Shown: piece by piece, positions 36,072-45,170 of the stretch
Layout of the letters: each line of letters begins with the position of its first letter
Position numbering within the stretch: the first letter of the stretch is position 1
NCBI RefSeq assembly: GCF_022581195.2
Contig: NC_061473.1
Location: forward strand, 10,602,001-10,666,000
Source of the DNA: Helicoverpa zea
Lineage: Eukaryota; Arthropoda; Insecta; Lepidoptera; Noctuidae
Reading direction: 5' to 3'
DNA: 64,000 nucleotides
Made by a program: the position numbers and the translations under genes
Notes under the pieces: model-generated
Databases searched by the model: none
Told to the model about the DNA's origin: nothing
Seen by the model: only the letters and a program-made list of their open reading frames with translations

Positions 36072-36759
36072 TTCCACCCAAAACAAAAATGTGAAAGGCT
36101 GCCAAGTTCGATAATATGGAAATCCTTCGCCTATAAAAGAAGTGAGATCTGAATAAGAATCAAGTTCCATACACATACCTCAGTTAAAAATAGTTACTTT
36201 TTAATGATGTTACTTGGCAAGTTTTCACACTGTTACTGTTACTGTTACAGCCTTTTTATCGTCCCACTGCTGGGCACAGGCCTCCTCTCACACGGAGAAG
36301 GATTGAGCATTAATCACCACGCTTGCTCAATGCGGGTTGGTGATTTCAGACTATAGTCCAGGTTTCCTCAAGATGTTTTCCTTCACCTTTTTATCAGCCA
36401 TTGGTGTCTAAGATATACTTAGAAAGTACATACAAACTTAGAAAAGATGCATTGGTACTTGCCTGACCTGGAATCGAACCCACACCCTCATACTCGAGAG
36501 GTTGGTTCTTTACCCACTAGGCCACCACGACTTTTACGTTAAGTTTTCACACACCTTGTTATAAACCTACTAAGCGCAATGAATCAAGTATTTAATTTTC
36601 TATTAAAAACTTGCCAAGTAACATTATTAAAAAGTAACTATTTTTAACTGAGGTATGTGTATGGAACTTGGTTCTTATTCAGATCTCACTTCTTTTATAG
36701 GCGAAGGATTTCCATATTATCGAACTTGGCAGCCTTTCACATTTTTGTTTTGGGTGGAA
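36072..36759. mobile_element. Foldback element with 154-bp arms, interrupted by SINE
   Basis: Arms 36072-36225 and 36606-36759 are the same length and nearly perfectly complementary by eye (a few mismatches such as TGATGTTAC / TAATGTTAC). The spacer holds a SINE (36231-36540) with its own target duplication, so the foldback is older than the SINE. No coding capacity. Confidence 0.85.
36231..36540 (-). mobile_element. tRNA-derived SINE, full length
   Basis: Flanked by the 12-bp target duplication AAGTTTTCACAC (36219-36230 and 36541-36552). On the minus strand a head GTGGTGGCCTAGTGGGTAAA with B box GGGTTCGATTCC leads to a body ending GGGACGATAAAAAGGCTG and a (TAACAG)n tail. It resembles the HaSE-type SINEs of noctuid moths. 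Confidence 0.85.
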
Positions 36760-37790
36760 TTTCATTTATTTTTGTAAGGTTGTTTATTTTATTTTTTTTC
36801 TTATGATTAAGTTAGTTAAGGAAATGTCTCATTTATACTATCTTTCAGATTTTTGAATATGCACTATGCTTCTTACAAAGAAATAAACTAGATTAACTAA
36901 ATGGACTAGATTTACCAACTGACTGACATGACATGTTATCATATATTATGTTCGTGGATCAGAGTTACACATTCGTTATTTTCGAAAGTGACTCACACTT
37001 GGCCGTTTTCAGATTTTTACTTTACTTCGACTAAATACAAACCTTTGTAACGAATTTCAGATCGGTACGACCATTCGAAGATATATTATATAAATATAGA
37101 TAAATTTAGTTCGTTTTAGTTCTTTAGGGGTATAAATTTACACCGGGTATAAAACACCTTCATTATTTTGAAACCGACTCACACTTGGCCATTTTCAGAT
37201 TTTTCCCTTTACCTTGACATAAAGACCTACCTCCATGCCAAATTTCAAGTCAATACGACCATTGGAAGTGGTCTAGGTTTTTGATGAGTGAGTCAGTGAA
37301 TCAGTGAGTCAGTCAGTGAGTGTATAGTAAAAATAGCGATTTTCTGACGTCAATATCTCAAGACCTGCAATAGGTATATTAATGAAATTTTGTATTTTAG
37401 ATAAGTGAGGGGGTCTCAACAGATACTAGTTTGATATGCGTAAATAAAATAGATTTTGAGTTATAGGGGGGTCGAATTTGGCCCGAAATGGTTCGTGTAA
37501 TATAACCCACGGCCGGTGTGTCGCTTTTTTTGCTCGAACTTGGCGGACACACTGCCGTGTGTCTAGATTGAATTTTATGGTATAAGTATACCCAGTGTGT
37601 AAGTATACCAAGTGTAAACCCAGATATACCTACTAAATTAAAATAACCAGTTCTCTGTAATTAAGTATTTATCTTTGATAAAACTTTACACCTCATCGAC
37701 GACGTGGAAGATCATTTGTTTACTATGCGAAAAACATAATAATTGTTTACCGTAGACTATTCACGAAAACCAGTCACCAGTCTAACCAAG
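36760..37790. repeat. Diverged repeat pair with (GAGTCAGT)n tail
   Basis: 36975-37085 and 37155-37290 both read GACTCACACTTGGCC, TTTTCAGATTTTT, AAATTTCA and ACGACCATT. The second copy ends in GAGTGAGTCAGTGAATCAGT-type repeats (37284-37322). Probably two generations of one retroposon; class not determined. No gene in this stretch. Confidence 0.45.
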
Positions 37791-37925
37791 AGGTATCGGG
37801 TTGCCCGGGTAACTGGGTTGAGGAGGTCAGATAGGGCAGTTGCTCCTTGTAAAGCACTGGTACTCAGCTACATCCGGTTAGACTGGAAGCTGACCCCAAC
37901 GTAGTTGGGAAAAAGGCTCGGAAGA
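37791..37925 (+). mobile_element. Repeat family 4 copy with GATGAT tail
   Basis: GGTTGAGGAGGTCAGATAGG, CTGGTACTCAGCTACATCCG and GTTAGACTGGAAGCTGACCC, ending GGCTCGGAAGATGATGAT. This is the copy that best shows the 3' end. Confidence 0.55.
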
Positions 37926-38315
37926 TGATGATTTGTTTATTTATCCCGGAAATAGTAAGTAATCGATAATGCGTGGTGATAATGTTAGTTGATACAATTT
38001 GCGTAAATGATACCAAATTGACATAAAACCGACTAATACGATTTGATTCAGGAATTAATTTAAATTATTTGTTGGCTTACGTTAGAAAAATAACACAGAT
38101 GTTTATAAAAATTATCAACAAAGGTGAGGTTGGACCAGAGCGTTGATTCCTAGTTTCGTAAGCAAAAGTGCTCGATAAGTTATTATAACTCAATTGAAAT
38201 AAAGAGTCATACGCTACATCACATAATTTGGATATTAGATCTTCAGTCATAAGTGCAGGTATCCTCAACAATTCCTTCACCATCATTAAATGTGTGATGT
38301 CTATATACTTAGAAA

Positions 38316-38352
38316 GAATCAGATCGATTCGAATTTACCCACTAGGCCACCA
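38316..38352 (-). mobile_element. SINE head fragment
   Basis: GTCTTGGTGGCCTAGTGGGT on the minus strand is the A-box head of the 36231 SINE family. Confidence 0.5.
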
Positions 38353-38573
38353 AGACCGTTGTTAGTCCTATACCTACTAATATGGAAATATTCGGCGCAA
38401 TTCGTTAGTGAAGCACCTTCGCGAATGACAATAGGCTTGACAACAGCCAGGAAGTAGCCAGGGTGACCACACCAGCGCTCGGAGGCAATACTAAACAGCT
38501 CGCAGAAAAACAACGGATTTCCCTCAGGCGTGGCCACCATGCAGCCACGCTTGCACTTGACCGCTGACGGCAC
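38353..38573 (-). other. Conserved open segment beyond gene B, unidentified
   Basis: An uninterrupted minus-strand frame (no ATG at the start) reads K-C-K-R-G-C-M-V-A-T-P-E-G-N-P-L and later S-E-R-W-C-G-H-P-G-Y-F. Part of it (CTGTTTAGTATTGCCTCCGAG on the minus strand) is also present, with a deletion and stops, in the matching place beyond gene A (27288-27354). It was therefore part of the duplicated block. I do not recognise it; it may be a transposon relic or a lost exon. Confidence 0.3.
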
Positions 38574-38669
38574 ACGTTTAAATATTAGACTGCATCATAA
38601 AAAAATACCCTATCAGGTTACCCTTCTGCGAAAAATTATATAAAAACTGGATTTTTTACTACAAAACAA

Positions 38670-38675
38670 TTTATT
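38670..38675 (-). terminator. Poly(A) signal of gene B
   Basis: AATAAA on the minus strand in the same context (AACTTAATAAATT) as gene A. Confidence 0.6.
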
Positions 38676-38756
38676 AAGTTTCAATTTACGATAACATTAG
38701 GCATAAATAAACTTAAAGTACTTATGTATTAGTTAACAAGCTAAAAACTAAGAACT

Positions 38757-38811
38757 ATACTAACTAGGAACATATACTAACTAGGAATATATACTAATTA
38801 GGAACTTAAAA
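38757..38811. repeat. 17-bp tandem repeat in gene B 3'UTR
   Basis: Three imperfect units of ATATACTAACTAGGAAC, not seen in the gene A 3'UTR. Confidence 0.7.
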
Positions 38812-39002
38812 CTCTATATAAACATAAACATAAAAATGATTGACAAAGCCTGAGCAAACGAATATTTTGACTTCATTTATAGACAAAATACGACCAAATA
38901 CTTTACAGCCTAGTTGCAATATATGTCGGCTACATAATACTCCAACAAATTGTTATGGCACTATTTTGAAGACTTCTTAACATGAGATGCTCACTCGTTT
39001 GT

Positions 39003-39428
39003 TTATTGCTGTGGAACGCAGGGGCTACCCCTACCCGTTGGTACTCTTATTTTGCCCATACAGGTTGAGGCGTCGAGGCCCTGTCTGTCTTCCAGCTCTT
39101 TAAGTGTTTTCTCCGTTATCATATCAATTGGTGCCTGTTCTAAATTCACGTTATCTTCAGTATCCTTGGCTTCCTCATTTTCTTCATTTGCAGACAATTC
39201 CACCGATGGAGTAGTAAGTCCAACCGTAGCCTGATGTTTACTCACATCTTCATAGTTTAGTGTTTCTTCATCAACATTGATCTCTGTTGGCACGGCTTCA
39301 GTTGTTTTGTCTTCGACAGCAGTTATTGTGTTCCTCGACACTGTGTCCTCGATATGTTCATGAGTTGGTCTATACCTCGCGGCGACAGCACTCACGAATA
39401 TCAGGATCAACGCAGTTTTCACCTCCAT
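39003..39428 (-). CDS. Gene B: secreted two-cysteine peptide precursor, inverted duplicate of A
   Basis: 141 residues. Residues 1-108 differ from gene A at only five positions (66, 70, 79, 85, 90): same signal peptide (1-17) and same acidic propart. The last 33 residues are quite different: Arg115 (LEDR) is kept, then a 26-residue peptide with Cys123 and Cys137 (CMGKIRVPTGRGSPC). Between C and G there is one residue instead of the usual two, so this ring is altered. Secreted, probably a haemolymph signal like the ENF/SRP cytokines; receptor unknown. The 3'UTR again matches A. Promoter elements are conserved, so both copies are likely expressed. Confidence 0.75.
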   Translation of the reverse strand: MEVKTALILIFVSAVAARYRPTHEHIEDTVSRNTITAVEDKTTEAVPTEINVDEETLNYEDVSKHQATVGLTTPSVELSANEENEEAKDTEDNVNLEQAPIDMITEKTLKELEDRQGLDASTCMGKIRVPTGRGSPCVPQQ

Positions 39429-39498
39429 TTTATTATATTTTTAAGTATTTGTACTTGACTTAATTCCTTTCACTGATGGTTAGAGCGAGTGAATTCGA

Positions 39499-39568
39499 AC
39501 TGATTTAATTACTACAAGCCATATATTATATAGTCCGTGAGTACCTGCATTTTGGTACGTTGACGTAC
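39499..39568 (-). promoter_or_regulatory. Core promoter of gene B
   Basis: On the minus strand the initiator TCAGT has its A at 39501, TATATAATATA starts at 39532 (-31), and the dyad GTACGTCAACGTAC lies at 39555-39568, all as in gene A. Confidence 0.65.
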
Positions 39569-39731
39569 ATTATGAAGTCATACAGAAAATGTCAAGTGAT
39601 GATTCGTAACACGCAAGTTGGAAGTTCGCTCTTATCAGTACAGGTATGTGTGCTTGAGGTAAGGAATGTTACCAACACACCAGCGGACTTATCGTTGGGT
39701 TTTTCTGATTGGCTACGTTTGCTTCTTATGC

Positions 39732-39985
39732 CGCATCGATACTTTAATCCAATGTCTGTCTAGACATTGTGTCGACTGTCTTTGATACACGTTCAAAAGA
39801 GAGGAAAATGAAAGGGCATCTTGGACACCAACTTTGCGTCCAATATTGGCTATTATTTGAAATGATCAAACTACTGCAAACACACTATTTTAAAAAGCAA
39901 AACAGTATGTCAGAAGCACCGGTCTTACAACTCGGTGTCTGAAAAATGCAGCTATGTTTATCTCACCACCGACTTCTGGACCGAT
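39732..39985. other. Short gene-free stretch
   Basis: Nothing recognised beyond flank of the MITE that follows. Confidence 0.35.
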
Positions 39986-40190
39986 ACCACACGGCAGACT
40001 GAACAGTCGGCCGAAAGTTGACCCGATAGTTGTCAATTTTTTCTCTAAAGAAAATCTTGATTTCAATCAATTCAGTCGGTCTGATACCGGCTACATACCC
40101 GATCTTTGCAATGTGCGTACAGCCATTCATCTTCATACTGATTCATAAGCCAAAACAAACTATCGGGTAACCAAAAGTTTGCACAATGCG
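39986..40190 (-). mobile_element. MITE family 1, copy 3
   Basis: Inverse of the 61660 copy: GCAGACTGAACAGTCGGCCG, GGTCTGATACCGGCTACATA, TCATACTGATTCATAAGCC and ACTATCGGGTAACCAAAAGT. Confidence 0.6.
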
Positions 40191-41158
40191 GATACTGTTA
40201 CTGACTACAAACGATATACCTACGTAATCCTTGCCTCTATAAAAATAATTAGGTAGCTACTAACTAGTAATAAATATGGAAAACCTAAATGGAAATAAAA
40301 ATAAAGTTGCGTAGTGTTATCCTGAAACCTGAATCATTGCACTGAGGTCAGTGGTCACGTAATCAATGTTACTTAAGTTTAAGTAATGCAAGTTTTCAGA
40401 ACTCTTCCCGTCTTACCACAAAAACTTTTAAACGTCAGTTTAAGACTTGTCTAAAAAAAATTCAAATTACGACGTTGACATATGGTTCATTTTGCAGCCA
40501 CAACTTTTTTAGACAAGTGTAAAACAGACGTTTAAGTTTTTGTAGTAAGGCCATTCGTCTTTAGACTTTGAACCTCAACTGTAGGAACAACCAGTCATCT
40601 AAAATTGTATTTCAAAAAAAATTGATGTCTTACCGATAGCTTTTTTCCTAAGGCTAGTTTTTACATTTTTGGAAGTAACTACTTCCCGCAATCCCGATAA
40701 AAAATAGCATGATTATGCGATATACCATGTCATTTTCAAGTTTTTTGCGTGACAGGGCAACAAATACTTAAACTTTCGCTAATATTAGTATGAAAGCTCT
40801 TGATAGACTTTTGAAAAATCACACTATTTTGCATAACTTCATCACAGGTCCTTGCTATTCCAGCACAGGAGAAAACGCAACGCAAAGCCATGCATATCAA
40901 CAAATATTATTCACGAAAAGTACCTGTCCCCACTTAGAATCAGAACTTAATATAAACTGATGAATAAACGCGAAGTTTCATAATATTTTCTAAGTTGAAT
41001 CACATACGTTGCAACGTTGTGTAAGGCACGTCTCACGCGCGTCACTTGTCTTTAAGGTGAATGATTCCGCTGTTGACAAATATAAAGGAATTAAAATTAT
41101 AAAGTGCTTTTAATAAAGTTAACTCTGATATTATCTTATCATTTTGGTAGCAATAATA
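40191..41158. other. Gene-free stretch with degenerate Helitron piece
   Basis: 40640-40800 has GGCTAGTTTTTACATTTTTG at one end and CGCTAATATTAGTATGA at the other, a decayed reverse copy of a Helitron-like element. At 40432-40540 two short blocks (AAACGTCAGTTTAAGACTTG and ACAAGTGTAAAACAGACGTT) form an imperfect inverted repeat. Confidence 0.35.
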
Positions 41159-41432
41159 TACCTCAATGTAGATTTCTGACACTTACGCGAATATTAGTCA
41201 TTTAAATAAAACTACTTTTACGGATTTTATTGCGTTATATTAATATTATTTAATCCCGACGTTTCGGATCCTTTACAGCATCCATGGTCACGGACAGACT
41301 AAGGTGTTAGTCGTCTTGATATATTACCCGTGTCCATGGATGCTGTAAAGGATCCGAAACGTCGGGATTAAATAATATTAATATAACGCAATAAAATCCG
41401 TAAAAGTAGTTTTATTTAAATACCTCAATGTA
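41159..41432. mobile_element. Foldback insertion with 12-bp target duplication
   Basis: The direct repeat TACCTCAATGTA (41159-41170 and 41421-41432) brackets 250 bp. Within it, 41201-41293 and 41328-41420 are near-perfect 93-bp inverted arms carrying GACGTTTCGGATCCTTTACA, separated by about 34 bp. A 12-bp duplication is LINE-like, not MITE-like. Confidence 0.7.
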
Positions 41433-41495
41433 ATTTTTGTAATTTTTATACATTTGAATTGACGTCACCATGTTTTTATCTTACTTTCTTGTTCC

Positions 41496-41590
41496 ATTTA
41501 CCCGGGCAACTCAATAGCCCCTTGGTTAGACTAGTTTTCAGACTTTCTGGCTTCTAACTGCCGATTTCCAAGTAGGTACGACTGCTGAAG
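41496..41590 (-). mobile_element. Repeat family 4 fragment
   Basis: CCCGGGCAACTCAATAGCCC and CTTGGTTAGACTAGTTTTCA match the 35823 copy. Confidence 0.4.
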
Positions 41591-42078
41591 ATCTTCTCAC
41601 AATAGAAGTCAAATTAAATCGATATTCACTAGCTATCACAATGCTACATAAAATAACGTACCTTTACTCGAGTATAAACAATAGACTGCGTACAACAACG
41701 TATTTTGGACGGTGCGTAAAAACTCTTCCTGTAGTTGTTTCTGTAAGTCATATATAATTAACATTGTTAGATAAAACCTCCATGACTCGGTTTTTAGTAA
41801 CAAAAAGCTGACTCAATGACTCCGTGATGATAATGACTTCTCAACAAGTTATTGTACATACTATTGTAGTTTTTACTATAACATAGGCATTATATAGGTA
41901 CATTAGCGCACTTGAAGATCGTGCTTGGATAATTTATTTATCATTATGTTAAACCAGTGTATTATGATATGCCTAGCCTATTAACAACTGTGTTGTGGTC
42001 GGCTTCCAGTCTAAACTGAGGAAGATGAGTACCAGTGTGCCACATGGAGCGACTGCATGTCCTCCTCATTTTAGGTAC

Positions 42079-42310
42079 TGTAGCGCGTGGTGCGCCAGGA
42101 ACCGGGGATCCTCAGGATATTAAATTAAAACATTCAATAATAACTTTAACTTTGCGTTTATTCGCTGACTCGGGGGTGAAGTGACATACTTCAATATAAA
42201 AACTTATTCTATGGAACAAATCGAATACATTTGAAATGATTGCCCGGTCAGTATCAAAAATATCTAACGAATAAAACCTTACAAATGAAAGAGTTTCTAA
42301 CTACGTTACA
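42079..42310 (-). repeat. 3' LTR of gag-protease element
   Basis: 232 bp, identical to 44875-45106; begins TGTAGCGCGTGGTGCGCCAG and ends CTACGTTACA on plus. Confidence 0.92.
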
Positions 42311-43169
42311 CGAGCTACGCCCTTAGGATAAAGTGGAAACTTTATCACAAAAGCGCAACTATAGGCGGACAATCATACAAATGTTACCTACCTACATCTA
42401 ACCGAAAACTGACCTATGCGTGGAAATTAAAACACGTCCCTCACAACGGGATAGTTTACAATAACATGTGAGTTGTTTACTTAAGTGTGCCAAACTGCAC
42501 TGTAAGAAAACATGTTATCGTGAACTTTTTCGCGGCAAAACCACGCAAAAAGCCTCGAAACGTGCTTCTAATAGCAAAGGATATTCAAAGTGAACACCCG
42601 TCCTGAAGGGATTACTTTTCAAGCGAAGAAAAACTTTGTATTGACAACTTACAACTTCGCCGGACGCTAACGTGTCAGATGAAGGGATAAGTCACCGTTA
42701 TCAAAGTTTCTCACCTAACGTGATATAATTAAACATCTTACCCAATAATTATTTTTTACAATTTTGGAATATTAAATAATAAATAAATCAAATATAGGGA
42801 TCATAAATCTTCGGCAGAAACCACTGTGTCAAGCAAACACTCTTCGCGAGGCTATGCCCCTTATTGCGAAGTTGATCTCAACCTCAATTCACCATCCAAA
42901 TATTTTTTTTTCAAAACCAAATCAGATAATAATTTTGGGATCAGATTTACAGAGCAATGTAAAAAAAAAAAACTTATAAAAATAACACAGGCTTGACCAC
43001 ATTGGTTATCTTCATCTTCCTTCATATTGAAGATGAAGTAGCTCTGCCGTGGACATCATCTTCTCACGAAGATGAAGTAGCTCACCTTCTTATCCCCTCA
43101 CTGGCAATGCTCGTACAACTCGTTCCAGGTAACATGTAATTATAAAATATGCATTAGAAAAACTATAAA

Positions 43170-44675
43170 TCAATCACAACGTTTCCTATATTTAAATTTA
43201 TTTACATTTTGTTTATTTAGAAACCCTAAATTATTGTTCATATTACGCAGTTGTATCTGTTTTTTGTTCTGCGTGTGTATCCTCCCCCCTGAAGGATAAA
43301 AATAATGGTATTCATTATTTTTCTTAACATTTTCCCCATAACAATAAAAAGCACCAATTAACTTCTTATTATTTATCACCTTTGATGATGTGGAAGACGT
43401 CGAAACAATACGTTTCTTTCGTTTTCGCGAAACTTTATTTCGAATATTATTTTCTTTTCCATTATTTTGAAAACAAATATAATTAATTTTATTTATTTTG
43501 TTGTCCATGTCACCTAATGTTTTGTCATTATTTTTATCACTATGGTGACCCTTATCTGTCAATTTATTTGACTCTGACGCTTTTTTTCTTAAAGTGTCAG
43601 CATGAATAAATTTTGTAACAAAACTCCTTTTCAAAATTAAATGATTTTTGGAAAAATCTATAATGCAATTATTTTTGGAAAGAAAATCTCTTCCTAAAAT
43701 TATATTTTGGCGAATATTTTTTATAATTAGAAATTTATGCCTAAATAAACACGAATCTATCAAAAAATTTATGTATGTTTCGCCCAGTATATGCAACTGC
43801 GCACCAGAGACTGAAGAAGCTTCATAAGAACTGTTCTTGGTGTATTTAATGTTGAGTTCTGAAATGAACGCCTCAGATAAACAGGAAATCGACGCTCCTG
43901 TGTCGACTAACGCCCTGAACTCCTGTTGAGCAATCAACACATTAATATTTGGACCGGTCTCACCAGACTTATATTCTACTTCCGATCCAATCGCCAGCAG
44001 TTCCACAGGCTGCTCCGCATGCTGCTCCTCATCATGCTGCTCCATCTCCACATCTTTGCTGGGCGGTGCTTCTTTCTCCACACTAAAAGCATTATGTGTA
44101 TTAACATGTGAACAAGGGGCATTTCTTTCATGTTCTTTGTCATAGAATTTCCTGTCATCATTCCTCGGTGGAATGACAGGCAAATTGATAATTTGATTTT
44201 GTTCTTTTCCGAACAAATATCTCACTTGTACCAGCGTTTCACGCAGCTCAGATTTGGTTGTGAAAAGCTGTGAGCCTAGTATGGCTCTGTATTTGACGAT
44301 TAGCCCTTTTAAATATGTTTTTATAAAAATATTGTCGTCAGCAATATTGGCCTTTGTCTGTAAGCCACACAGACGATAATAATATGACAACAATTCTTCT
44401 TCTTGCTCCTGTCGAGCGTTGTAGAATTTTTCTACATAATTTACATTATCAGGGAATTCTGCCCTTAATTTATCGCATATGGTTTTATATTCAATCCCAT
44501 CGACATAAATATATTTGTAATACGCAAGAGCCGGACCTTGCAAATATGCACCGAGTAGTAGTGCAAAATCGTTTTCTTTCCATTTATTTATCGCGGCTAT
44601 GACGCGAAATTCGAAAAGAAAGTCGTCGACGGATATGTCATCGACTCCGGAGAAAAATTTTATCTCTTCGGACAT
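43170..44675 (-). CDS. Gag-aspartic protease polyprotein of LTR retrotransposon
   Basis: 501 residues, intact. Residues about 1-165 resemble the capsid-like part of Ty3/Gypsy-type Gag (F-x-G-x-x-D-x-S-V-x-D-F-L near the start, YLQGPALAYY, then EEELLSYYYRL). About 240-350 is a retropepsin: FRALVDTGASISCLS holds the catalytic DTG, and NIILGRDFL is the conserved second-half motif. I see no CCHC zinc knuckle. The tail is Asn/Lys-rich, with YPSGGRIHTQNK; in full elements such a basic tail would come after integrase, so the missing pol may have been removed by an internal deletion in an ancestor (inference). It would need enzymes from a relative to move. The ATG is the first in frame; the ORF is not interrupted, in line with a very young insertion. 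Confidence 0.85.
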   Translation of the reverse strand: MSEEIKFFSGVDDISVDDFLFEFRVIAAINKWKENDFALLLGAYLQGPALAYYKYIYVDGIEYKTICDKLRAEFPDNVNYVEKFYNARQEQEEELLSYYYRLCGLQTKANIADDNIFIKTYLKGLIVKYRAILGSQLFTTKSELRETLVQVRYLFGKEQNQIINLPVIPPRNDDRKFYDKEHERNAPCSHVNTHNAFSVEKEAPPSKDVEMEQHDEEQHAEQPVELLAIGSEVEYKSGETGPNINVLIAQQEFRALVDTGASISCLSEAFISELNIKYTKNSSYEASSVSGAQLHILGETYINFLIDSCLFRHKFLIIKNIRQNIILGRDFLSKNNCIIDFSKNHLILKRSFVTKFIHADTLRKKASESNKLTDKGHHSDKNNDKTLGDMDNKINKINYICFQNNGKENNIRNKVSRKRKKRIVSTSSTSSKVINNKKLIGAFYCYGENVKKNNEYHYFYPSGGRIHTQNKKQIQLRNMNNNLGFLNKQNVNKFKYRKRCD

Positions 44676-44874
44676 TTTTCTACATTAAATAAATAAAATT
44701 CCACTTAGCTCTTTTTATGATCCTTGTTCCGATATTCTACCAGAACTTATGCCCAGGATTATTCTACCAGGCTCTTCTTCCTACCCGTCTTCGACGTCGT
44801 GTCACCACGCGACTTTTTCGCGGTAATGACCTGAAAATTATACTGGGGCTTTGGCGACGGCGCCTCCACCAAAT

Positions 44875-45106
44875 TGTAGCGCGTGGTGCGCCAGGAACCG
44901 GGGATCCTCAGGATATTAAATTAAAACATTCAATAATAACTTTAACTTTGCGTTTATTCGCTGACTCGGGGGTGAAGTGACATACTTCAATATAAAAACT
45001 TATTCTATGGAACAAATCGAATACATTTGAAATGATTGCCCGGTCAGTATCAAAAATATCTAACGAATAAAACCTTACAAATGAAAGAGTTTCTAACTAC
45101 GTTACA
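44875..45106 (-). repeat. 5' LTR of gag-protease element
   Basis: 232 bp, identical to 42079-42310. Confidence 0.92.
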
Positions 45107-45170
45107 GTACCCAGGTGGATCGATACCCTATGGCAAGACTGCTTGTGGCTTTTATTACTCATAACGACTG

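Larger units (their letters stand above)
38432..39731 (-). repeat. Right arm of inverted duplication carrying gene B
   Basis: Inverse partner of 26163-27354. It holds extra sequence upstream of the conserved promoter block (TGTGTGCTTGAGG... at 39648-39685) and downstream relative to the left arm. Confidence 0.85.
42079..45106 (-). mobile_element. Young nonautonomous LTR retrotransposon, gag-protease only
   Basis: 3028 bp on the minus strand. The 232-bp LTRs (42079-42310 and 44875-45106) are identical by eye, with TG...CA ends and a 4-bp target duplication GTAC (42075-42078, 45107-45110). A TGGTGGAGGCGCC primer-binding-like site starts three bases inside the 5' LTR (44871 downward); the tRNA is not identified. 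The single ORF (43170-44675) has gag and aspartic protease but no reverse transcriptase, RNase H or integrase. About 860 noncoding bases (42311-43169) precede the 3' LTR and include a poly(A)-like run and a repeated GAAGATGAAGTAGCTC motif. No clear polypurine tract. Confidence 0.9.
41990..45170 (-). repeat. Repeat family 4 copy split by the LTR element
   Basis: 41990-42078 (GGTCGGCTTCCAGTCTAAAC...CTCCTCATTTTAGGTAC) continues at 45107 (GTACCCAGGTGGATCGATAC...GGCAAGACTGC). Joining the halves at GTAC restores the order seen in the intact copies, which marks the empty site. Confidence 0.65.

Noticed and set aside
43170..44675. A domesticated host gag gene
   Set aside because: It lies between identical LTRs with target duplications, so it is a mobile-element ORF.
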